A stretch of DNA of 64,000 nt from Pseudarthrobacter naphthalenicus (GTDB lineage: Bacteria > Actinomycetota > Actinomycetes > Actinomycetales > Micrococcaceae). Within the stretch, counting starts at the first letter, position 1; the number at the start of each line of letters is the position of its first letter. Where the stretch lies: NCBI RefSeq assembly GCF_029076445.1, contig NZ_JARESG010000017.1:1-64000 (forward strand), written 5' to 3'. This document shows, piece by piece, positions 37,832-44,507 of the stretch. Under the pieces are notes generated by a model that had not been told where the DNA came from, did no database searches, and saw only the letters and a program-made list of their open reading frames with translations. The position numbers and the translations under genes are program-made.

Positions 37832-37844
37832 TAGGGTTAACGGC
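37832..37844 (+). promoter_or_regulatory. Leaderless promoter -10 for dapB
   Basis: TAGGGT at 37832-37837, seven-base spacer, ATG 37845. Confidence 0.5.
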
Positions 37845-38615
37845 ATGACCGAACAACATTCCGCTCCCGGCCGGGTGGCTGTCCTTGGCGCCAACGGGCG
37901 CATGGGCGCCGAAGCCGTCAAGGCCGTCGAAGCCGCCACCGATCTGACCCTCGTAGCCGCCCTGGGGCGTGGCGATTCGCTGGATCAGCTGGCCGCTGCC
38001 GGAGCCGAATACGTCGTGGACCTCACCGTTCCTGAAAGCACCGAAGCGAACGTGCGTTACGCCGTCGAGCACGGCATGCACGCGGTGGTGGGAACCACGG
38101 GATGGGATGCCGCCCGGCTCGCCGCCCTCGAAGCCCTCCTCGCGGAGCACCCGGAAACCGGCGTACTGATCGCGCCCAACTTTGCCCTCGGGTCAGTACT
38201 CGCCTCGGCATTCGCCGCGAAAGCCGCCCGCTACTTTGAATCCGTGGAAATCGTCGAACTGCACCATCCCGAGAAAGTGGATGCACCCTCCGGAACCGCC
38301 GTCCGCACCGCACAACTTATTGCCGCGGAACGAACAGCGGCTAACGTGCCCGCCAGCCCGGACGCAACCACCAGCGAACTCGCCGGCGCGCGCGGCTGCG
38401 ACGTCGACGGAGTGCGCGTCCACAGCGTCAGGCTGCGCGGGCTCGTGGCCCACCAGGAGGTCCTGCTCGGCGGCCCGGGAGAGCAGCTGACCATCCGGCA
38501 CGACTCCTTTGACCGTGCCTCTTTTATGCCCGGCGTGCTGCTGGGAGTCCGCAACGTCGCGGCACATCCGGGCCTGACGGTGGGCCTGGACGGCTACCTG
38601 GACCTGGGACTCTAG
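37845..38615 (+). CDS. dapB: 4-hydroxy-tetrahydrodipicolinate reductase
   Basis: 256 residues; second step specific to lysine/diaminopimelate synthesis. An N-terminal Rossmann fold (VAVLGANGRMGAEAVKAV) and the C-terminal substrate domain (ELHHPEKVDAPSGTA, with the catalytic His pair and Lys) are intact. A longer open frame extends upstream through moaE in another register and is not used. A -10 sits seven bases before the ATG. dapA lies 3.1 kb downstream. Confidence 0.96.
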   Translation: MTEQHSAPGRVAVLGANGRMGAEAVKAVEAATDLTLVAALGRGDSLDQLAAAGAEYVVDLTVPESTEANVRYAVEHGMHAVVGTTGWDAARLAALEALLAEHPETGVLIAPNFALGSVLASAFAAKAARYFESVEIVELHHPEKVDAPSGTAVRTAQLIAAERTAANVPASPDATTSELAGARGCDVDGVRVHSVRLRGLVAHQEVLLGGPGEQLTIRHDSFDRASFMPGVLLGVRNVAAHPGLTVGLDGYLDLGL

Positions 38616-38618
38616 GCC

Positions 38619-39098
38619 GTGGGCGCTTTCCTCGCTGCATTCCGGACGAACCGCACCAAGATCTGGGTGGGGGCCGTTACGCTCCTTTTGGTCTTCTACC
38701 TTGTGGTTTCGTTCCAGCGCTCCATCCTGCTGCTTACGGACAACAACCTCGCCGCCAAAGCAATCGGAGCCGCGTATCTGGTGCTGCCAATCGTCGGCGC
38801 CTGGGCGCTGATCCGGGAGCTCATGTTCGGGGCCCGCACCGAGAAGATGGCCCGCATCCTGGAAGCCGAGGGCGGGCTGCCCGTGGACGACCTTCCCCGG
38901 ACTCCCGCGGGCCGTATTATCCGGGCGGCCGCTGACCAGGAATTCGAGAAGTACAAGGCCGAAGCCGAAGCCGCACCCGACGACTGGCGCTCCTGGTTCC
39001 GCCTCAGCTGCGCCTACGACGCCGCCGGGGACCGGAAACGCGCCCGCGCCTCCATGCGGGACGCCGGCCGCCTCTTCCGCGGCAACGTTCCGGCCTAG
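38619..39098 (+). CDS. Membrane protein with C-terminal helical (TPR-like) tail, unknown function
   Basis: 159 residues. Two N-terminal membrane helices (about 14-33 and 45-63), then a cytosolic helical tail rich in Ala/Glu/Arg whose last 60 residues (DDWRSWFRLSCAYDAAGDRKRARASM) look like one or two TPR-like helices. It starts three bases after dapB, so is co-transcribed. The end overlaps the stop of the convergent acyltransferase gene. No function is assigned. Confidence 0.75.
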   Translation: MGAFLAAFRTNRTKIWVGAVTLLLVFYLVVSFQRSILLLTDNNLAAKAIGAAYLVLPIVGAWALIRELMFGARTEKMARILEAEGGLPVDDLPRTPAGRIIRAAADQEFEKYKAEAEAAPDDWRSWFRLSCAYDAAGDRKRARASMRDAGRLFRGNVPA

Positions 39099-40330
39099 AC
39101 GGCACCTATCCGTCCGTTGTGGCCAAGCTGGTTGGCCGCGTGGCCCGCGTATTCCAGCGGCCCCCGCCACTTCAGGAGGACAAAAGCCGTTCCCACCATG
39201 ATGGCCAGCGCGGCGTGCGCAAAGAACATACCGTCCTGGGTCCAGCCGGCCGGCAGCGGCTTCAGGTAAGACGCCGACACCACCCAGATGTGCACCGAGT
39301 AGAGCGTCAGGGTCATGGCGCCCGCTCCCCGCAGTGGCAGCAGGAGGTCCAGGTCCAGCCACTCCGCCAGTCTGCCGAGGAGGAGGCACGCGCCCACCAC
39401 CGCCGCAGCCACCCCTGAGGTGTGTGCCAGGTCCAGGGGTGTGGCGGAATGCGGTGCAGCGGAGGCCAGCCACCACCACGATCCTTCCTGCCGGATTCCC
39501 GTGAGGTTGACCTGGAGCACGCTGTCCAGCGGGTAGCCGGGGGAGTTCAGCACCTGCTCCAGCGCGGCCCGGCCGCCCCAGTTCTCCATGGCCGCCGTCC
39601 CCAGCCCCTTGGCCAGGGCGGCCACGGCTGTGCCGCCGGTCAGCAACAGGATCTGCACTATGGCCTTGGTCAGTGCCAGCCGGCCAATCACCAGGCCGAC
39701 CAGCAGATAGGCCAACCATTGGAAGACGGGGTAATAGCCGGTCAGGAACAGCTCACCCAGGAGCGGGAGCGGGGTGGACAGGTCCTCCCAGGACGGGTTG
39801 CGGCCCAGGTGAAGGGGCGGTTCAGCCGCCATCAGCCAGGGGCGGAGCAGGTAGGCGAGCACGGGTGAGAGCACCAGCCAGCCCGCCGCCCAGGCACAGA
39901 GTGCTTTCAGTTTCAGTCCCAGGAACGGCAGGACGCACAGAAACAGCAGCGCGTAGTGGACCAGGATGATGGCAACGTTGACTTCCAGTCCGCCGAGGGA
40001 GAGTCCGACGGCGGCAATCAGCAGCGCGCGCAGGGTTACGCCGCGGCGGGCAGCGTTGAGGGCGGTAGCCTCCGGCGGCACCTGCCTGCCGGTGGAGAGT
40101 GCCAGTCCGATGCCCGCGAGTACGGCGAAAAGAGCGGCCGCACGGCCGGAGAACGTCAGGCCGATCCAGGTGGGCGTGAGGTCTGCGTTGGGCTCGAACG
40201 TGGGCAACAGATGCGTGGCCATCATGCCGAGGAGCGCAAGGCCCCGGGCAGCGTCGATTCCCCGGAGCCGGCTGGCAGGGGAGGAGGGCCGTCGCGCCCG
40301 AGAGGGTCTTGCTGTGGCTCGGGACGTCAT
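39095..40330 (-). CDS. Heparan-alpha-glucosaminide N-acetyltransferase-like membrane protein
   Basis: 411 residues with about ten membrane helices. The N-terminal RGIDAARGLALLGMMATHLLP segment matches the DUF1624/HGSNAT-like domain (membrane acyltransferases that use a conserved His). YSVHIWVVSASYL lies near the C-terminus, as in the DUF418/HGSNAT group. The acyl acceptor is unknown. Convergent with the preceding gene (4-bp overlap of stops). No ribosome site is obvious; GAACAT lies six bases upstream of the ATG. Confidence 0.78.
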   Translation of the reverse strand: MTSRATARPSRARRPSSPASRLRGIDAARGLALLGMMATHLLPTFEPNADLTPTWIGLTFSGRAAALFAVLAGIGLALSTGRQVPPEATALNAARRGVTLRALLIAAVGLSLGGLEVNVAIILVHYALLFLCVLPFLGLKLKALCAWAAGWLVLSPVLAYLLRPWLMAAEPPLHLGRNPSWEDLSTPLPLLGELFLTGYYPVFQWLAYLLVGLVIGRLALTKAIVQILLLTGGTAVAALAKGLGTAAMENWGGRAALEQVLNSPGYPLDSVLQVNLTGIRQEGSWWWLASAAPHSATPLDLAHTSGVAAAVVGACLLLGRLAEWLDLDLLLPLRGAGAMTLTLYSVHIWVVSASYLKPLPAGWTQDGMFFAHAALAIMVGTAFVLLKWRGPLEYAGHAANQLGHNGRIGAV

Positions 40331-40422
40331 CAGGCGATGTTCTCACATCGAACCTTCCGCCCCCAGTCAACAGGCCACCAACGGGCCCGGCCGGGACAAA
40401 AACGGCCCGGCAGGCACTTGTA

Positions 40423-40440
40423 TTCGAATATATGTTCGAA
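40423..40440 (+). promoter_or_regulatory. LexA (SOS) box upstream of a DUF222 fragment
   Basis: TTCGAATATATGTTCGAA: a near-perfect palindrome matching the actinobacterial SOS consensus TCGAACATATGTTCGA at 15 of 16 core positions. It ends four bases before the ATG at 40445, so a bound LexA would block transcription start. Confidence 0.8.
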
Positions 40441-40444
40441 TAAC

Positions 40445-40879
40445 ATGGGCGCTATGCACACTCCATTTGAGCCGCAGCAGTTCCCGGAACCTCCAGCTTG
40501 TGGCGGCCACCCGGTACCCGGATCTGACGCGGGCGCGGCTCCGCCGACGGGGCTGATGAAGGCCATGAGCCCGGGGGTGGTGGACTTCCTCTTCCGCCAA
40601 CTCGTGGCAGGACGTTCTGCGGAAGACATCCAGTGGCAGGAGGAAGGCATTTCCCTGACCGCACAGCCACCGGGAGCCGAGCTGGCACGCCGGTTGGGCG
40701 AAACCGACCTTGATGCGCTCACGCCCACGGAGCTGTTTCACTATGTCCGGTCCGCTCAGCGGCTGGCGGCCTGGGCCGAAGGGCTGCGCGAGGCTGCGGT
40801 GGAGAGGTATTGCCAGCCTGGCGGGCGCGGGAGGTCAACGCTGCCTGATGCGCGCCTGCAGGGCGGTTGCCTAGGATGA
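40445..40879 (+). CDS. Truncated DUF222-type protein under SOS control
   Basis: 144 residues. Residues ~36-125 (AMSPGVVDFLFRQLVAGRSAEDIQWQ; DLDALTPTELFHYVRSAQRLAAWAEGL) resemble the N-terminal part of DUF222/HNH proteins, which normally run to about 500 residues. The rest, including the nuclease, is absent; the frame ends GGRGRSTLPDARLQGGCLG and runs into the next gene's promoter. Either a decayed remnant or an independent small protein. A LexA box directly upstream agrees with the SOS control known for some mycobacterial 13E12 family genes. Confidence 0.65.
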   Translation: MGAMHTPFEPQQFPEPPACGGHPVPGSDAGAAPPTGLMKAMSPGVVDFLFRQLVAGRSAEDIQWQEEGISLTAQPPGAELARRLGETDLDALTPTELFHYVRSAQRLAAWAEGLREAAVERYCQPGGRGRSTLPDARLQGGCLG

Positions 40880-40883
40880 AGGG
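40872..40883 (+). promoter_or_regulatory. Leaderless promoter -10 for the nitrilase-like gene
   Basis: TAGGAT at 40872-40877, spacer GAAGGG, GTG 40884. It overlaps the stop codon of the DUF222 fragment. Confidence 0.5.
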
Positions 40884-41630
40884 GTGACCGACGCACTGAC
40901 CATTTCCGCCATCCAGTACCAGGCCCTGGCTGGCGGCATCGCGCCGAATGTTGAGGAACATGTCCGGCTGATCGAAGATGCCGAATCGCACGGCGCGAGG
41001 CTGGTGGTCTTTCCGGAACTGTCCCTCACCGGCTACAACCTGGCGTTGCTGTCCGCCGACGAAGCCTGGCTCCGGCCCGATGATGCCCGGCTGGGTGATC
41101 TCCGTGAAATCTGCCGAAGGACAGGGATCACTGCGGTGGCCGGGGCTGCGTACCGCGAACCTGACGGCACGCCCCGGCTGGCGGGCCTTGCCATCCACCC
41201 GGGCGGTTCCATCGATTTCGGGTTTAAGACGCACCTGCAGGGGCCGGAAAAGGACCTCTTTACCGAAGGCGACGGTGCCCTCCTCATCGAAGTGGATGGC
41301 TGGACGGCTGCGCTGGCCATTGGGGCCGACCTTTCAGTCCCGGCGCACTCCACCGAGGCGGCGCTGGCCGGGGCCGACGTCTATGCGGTCTCTGCCGTCT
41401 ACACCACGGAGGACGACAAGCGGCTTCCCCTGCACCTGGGCGCCAGGGCCATGGAGCACCGGATGTTCGGCGTTCTGGCGAACCTGGGCGGAGACACTCC
41501 GTTAGGGCGTTCCTGCGGGCTGAGCGGGTTCTGGGGGCCCGACGGGCACCGGATGGAACATGCGGTGGGGGTCGGAACAGAGGTAGTCACTGCGGTTCTG
41601 CAGCGCGGGGCTTTACGCAGATTGCGCTGA
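40884..41630 (+). CDS. Nitrilase-fold protein lacking the catalytic cysteine
   Basis: 248 residues of the carbon-nitrogen hydrolase superfamily. Glu45 (FPELSLTGY) and Lys115 (GFKTHLQGPEK) of the Glu-Lys-Cys triad are in place. At the nucleophile elbow, where active members have the pattern hhICYDxxFPE, this protein reads LAIGADLSVPA: Gly147-Ala148 replaces the Cys-containing pair. The codons (ATT GGG GCC GAC) are unambiguous. It should therefore not hydrolyse amides by the usual mechanism. It may be a regulatory or binding protein, or a decaying enzyme. Directly upstream of dapA. Confidence 0.82.
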   Translation: MTDALTISAIQYQALAGGIAPNVEEHVRLIEDAESHGARLVVFPELSLTGYNLALLSADEAWLRPDDARLGDLREICRRTGITAVAGAAYREPDGTPRLAGLAIHPGGSIDFGFKTHLQGPEKDLFTEGDGALLIEVDGWTAALAIGADLSVPAHSTEAALAGADVYAVSAVYTTEDDKRLPLHLGARAMEHRMFGVLANLGGDTPLGRSCGLSGFWGPDGHRMEHAVGVGTEVVTAVLQRGALRRLR

Positions 41631-41692
41631 TGCCGGCAGCTATTTGACGCGTATCACCCCTGCGTCATTGTCCTAACCGGCGGCTGACAGGG

Positions 41693-41705
41693 TAACGTTT
41701 TTTCC
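41693..41705 (+). promoter_or_regulatory. Leaderless promoter for dapA
   Basis: TAACGT at 41693-41698, then seven bases (six T/C-rich), ATG 41706. TTGTCC at 41668-41673 is a possible -35 with a long (19-bp) spacer. Confidence 0.5.
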
Positions 41706-42614
41706 ATGCCTCACAAATCCGCCACCATCCCTGCCCTTGGTACGCTCCTCACCGCCATGGTCACGCCCTTCACCAAGGACGGCACCGTGGACTATCGGCA
41801 GGCGGCGGAGCTGGCCACCAAGCTTGTGGACGACGGCTGCGACGGCCTCGTCGTCACCGGCACCACCGGGGAAACCTCCACCCTGTCGGATGAGGAAAAC
41901 CTTGGCATGTTCCGCGCCGTCATGGAGGCCGTAGGGGATCGGGCCGCCATTATTGCCGGTACCGGTACCAACGACACCGCGCACTCGGTGCACCTCTCCC
42001 AACAGGCGGCCGCGCTTGGCGTCGACGGTCTGCTGCTCGTCACGCCTTACTACAACAAGCCCAGCCAGGCCGGCGTCCGGGCACACTTTGAAACGGTCGC
42101 ATCGTCCACGGACGTGCCGGTCATGCTCTATGACATTCCCGGGCGGTCCTCCATCCCCATCGAGCCCGAAACCATGATCCGGCTGGCGCAGCACCCGAAC
42201 ATCGTCGCGGTCAAGGATGCCAAAGCGGATTTCATGGCGGCCAGCCGCGTCATGGCAGAAACGGATCTGGACTTCTACTCGGGAGATGACGGACTCATCC
42301 TGCCCTGGATGGCCCTGGGCGCCGTCGGACTGGTGGGTGTGACAACGCATGTTGCCACCCGGCGCTTCCGTGATCTGATCGACGCTGTCAACGCGAACGA
42401 CATGGAAACCGCCCGCAAGATCAACTTCGAGCTGCTGCCCGTGGTCCGGGCCACGATGACCCGCGTCCAAGGCGCCGTCGCAGCCAAACAAATTCTTAAA
42501 TGGCAGGGAGTCCTGCCCAACTCGATTGTCCGTTTGCCCCTCGTGGAGCCGGACGAAGCCGAGATCGAAACCATCCGCGAGGACTTGGCGGAAGCGGGGC
42601 TGGTCTTTTCCTGA
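41706..42614 (+). CDS. dapA: 4-hydroxy-tetrahydrodipicolinate synthase
   Basis: 302 residues; TIM-barrel aldolase that condenses pyruvate with aspartate semialdehyde in lysine/DAP synthesis. VVTGTTGETSTLSDEE, the Tyr-containing LLVTPYYNKPSQAG and IVAVKDAKAD with the Schiff-base Lys are conserved. Followed by rnj after 41 bp, the standard actinobacterial dapA-rnj order. Confidence 0.97.
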   Translation: MPHKSATIPALGTLLTAMVTPFTKDGTVDYRQAAELATKLVDDGCDGLVVTGTTGETSTLSDEENLGMFRAVMEAVGDRAAIIAGTGTNDTAHSVHLSQQAAALGVDGLLLVTPYYNKPSQAGVRAHFETVASSTDVPVMLYDIPGRSSIPIEPETMIRLAQHPNIVAVKDAKADFMAASRVMAETDLDFYSGDDGLILPWMALGAVGLVGVTTHVATRRFRDLIDAVNANDMETARKINFELLPVVRATMTRVQGAVAAKQILKWQGVLPNSIVRLPLVEPDEAEIETIREDLAEAGLVFS

Positions 42615-42655
42615 GGGCTAAGACCAGCACCCTTCCGCCTGGAAAGTAGTGCACT

Positions 42656-44347
42656 ATGACCCAAACCGCCCTTCCCGGCCTTGTCACGCCCCCACGCCTG
42701 CCGCAAGGCACCCTTCGCATTGTCCCGCTTGGCGGGCTGGGGGAGATCGGCCGGAACATGGCCGTCTTCGAGATCGACGGGAAGCTGCTCATCGTCGACT
42801 GCGGTGTCCTCTTCCCTGAGGAGACCCAGCCTGGCGTCGACCTGATCCTGCCCGATTTCTCCTACATCGAGGACCGGCTGGACGATATCGCGGCCGTGAT
42901 CCTGACCCACGGTCACGAGGACCATATCGGCGCTGTTCCCTACCTCCTGCGGCTCCGTGCCGACATCCCGCTGGTGGGTTCGCAGCTGACGCTTGCCCTG
43001 ATCGAGGCCAAGCTGCAGGAACACCGGATCCGTCCGTACACCCTGACCGTTGAAGAGGGCCAGGTTGAAAAGTTCGGCCCCTTCGAGTGCGAATTCGTCG
43101 CCGTCAACCACTCCATCCCCGACGCCCTGGCAGTCTTCATCCGCACCGCCGCCGGCACTGTCCTGCATACGGGCGACTTCAAGATGGACCAGTTGCCCCT
43201 TGACGGCCGGATCACCGACCTCCGCCACTTTGCCAAGCTGGGCGAAGAGGGCGTGGACCTCTTTATGTCGGATTCGACCAACGCTGACGTGCCCGGCTTC
43301 ACCACTGCCGAAAAGGAGATCGGGCCCACCCTGGAACGGCTCTTCGGCCAGGCCACCAAGCGGATCATCGTCGCTTCCTTCTCCTCGCACGTCCACCGCG
43401 TCCAGCAGGTCCTCGACGCCGCCGGCAAGCACAACCGGAAGGTGGCATTCGTTGGCCGCTCCATGGTGCGCAACATGGCCATCGCGGAAAAGCTCGGCTA
43501 CCTCGACGTGCCCCCCGGCCTCGTCGTGGACATCAAGAACATCGACAACCTTCCGGACAACCGCGTGGTGCTCATGTCCACTGGCTCGCAGGGCGAGCCG
43601 ATGGCTGCGCTCTCCCGCATGGCCAACGGCGACCATCGCGTGGTGGTCGGCGACGGCGACACCGTGATCCTTGCCTCCAGCCTGATTCCGGGCAACGAGA
43701 ACGCGGTGTTCCGGATCATCAACGGCCTGCTGAAGCTCGGCGCGGACGTCATCCACAAGGGCAACGCCAAGGTGCACGTCTCCGGCCACGCAGCTGCCGG
43801 TGAGCTGCTGTACTGCTACAACATCCTTGAGCCGCTCAATGCCATGCCCGTTCACGGCGAGACCCGCCACCTGATCGCCAACGGCAAGATCGCCATCGAG
43901 TCCGGTGTGCCGGAAGCCAGCGTGATCCTTGCGGACAACGGCACCGTCATCGACCTCAGGGATCACCGCGCCGACGTGGTGGGCCAGGTCGAAGTGGGCT
44001 TCGTCTACGTGGACGGCTCCAGCGTCGGCGAGGTCACCGAAGCTGACCTCAAGGACCGCCAGACGCTCGGGGACGAGGGATTCATTTCCATCATCACGGT
44101 CATCCATCGCGCCACCGGCAAGGTGGTCTCGGGACCGGAAATCCACGCCCGCGGCGTAGCCGAGGACGATTCAGTCTTTGACGAAATCATTCCCAAGATC
44201 AACGCCGCGCTGGAGGAAGCCGTGCTCAACCGCACGGACCACACCACGCACCAGCTCCAGCAGGTTGTCCGGCGCGTAGTGGGCACGTGGGTCAACCGCA
44301 AGCTGCGCCGCAAGCCGATGATCATCCCGGTGGTCCTCGAGGCGTAG
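42656..44347 (+). CDS. rnj: Ribonuclease J
   Basis: 563 residues. Metallo-beta-lactamase/beta-CASP nuclease with 5'-3' exo- and endonuclease activity on mRNA and rRNA. The zinc motif HGHEDHIGAVPYLL (residues ~84-97), TGDFKMD, the beta-CASP segment with VHVSGHAAAGEL, and the C-terminal domain are all present. Likely partner of PNPase in RNA turnover. GGAAAG upstream of the ATG is a plausible ribosome site. Ends in a strong UUCG-capped terminator. Confidence 0.96.
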   Translation: MTQTALPGLVTPPRLPQGTLRIVPLGGLGEIGRNMAVFEIDGKLLIVDCGVLFPEETQPGVDLILPDFSYIEDRLDDIAAVILTHGHEDHIGAVPYLLRLRADIPLVGSQLTLALIEAKLQEHRIRPYTLTVEEGQVEKFGPFECEFVAVNHSIPDALAVFIRTAAGTVLHTGDFKMDQLPLDGRITDLRHFAKLGEEGVDLFMSDSTNADVPGFTTAEKEIGPTLERLFGQATKRIIVASFSSHVHRVQQVLDAAGKHNRKVAFVGRSMVRNMAIAEKLGYLDVPPGLVVDIKNIDNLPDNRVVLMSTGSQGEPMAALSRMANGDHRVVVGDGDTVILASSLIPGNENAVFRIINGLLKLGADVIHKGNAKVHVSGHAAAGELLYCYNILEPLNAMPVHGETRHLIANGKIAIESGVPEASVILADNGTVIDLRDHRADVVGQVEVGFVYVDGSSVGEVTEADLKDRQTLGDEGFISIITVIHRATGKVVSGPEIHARGVAEDDSVFDEIIPKINAALEEAVLNRTDHTTHQLQQVVRRVVGTWVNRKLRRKPMIIPVVLEA

Positions 44348-44372
44348 TAGCGCCACGACCCACGGCGGACGC

Positions 44373-44404
44373 GAAAGGCCCGGTTCTTCGGAACCGGGCC
44401 TTTC
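44373..44404 (+). terminator. Terminator of rnj
   Basis: A perfect 14-bp stem (44373-44386 with 44391-44404) capped by a TTCG tetraloop, followed by ACGTTTC. Confidence 0.9.
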
Positions 44405-44494
44405 ACGTTTCAAAGTAGGGTGGCGCAGGCGGCGGCAGGCAACATGGAAGCCCCCTGGCAGGCGGAAATCCGCGGAATAACGGACCGGTTCCGG

Positions 44495-44507
44495 TACCGT
44501 GGCACGT
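44495..44507 (+). promoter_or_regulatory. Leaderless promoter -10 for ftsK
   Basis: TACCGT at 44495-44500, seven-base spacer, ATG 44508. This also argues against the GTG start three codons upstream, which overlaps the hexamer. Confidence 0.5.

Noticed and set aside
39956-40879. Full 307-codon plus-strand frame ending in the DUF222 fragment
   Set aside because: The first 160 codons are antisense to the acyltransferase gene and cross the SOS box. Only the part from ATG 40445 is plausible.
42275-44146. Minus-strand 623-codon open frame over rnj and dapA
   Set aside because: Shadow frame; crosses two well-identified genes and has no recognisable domain.
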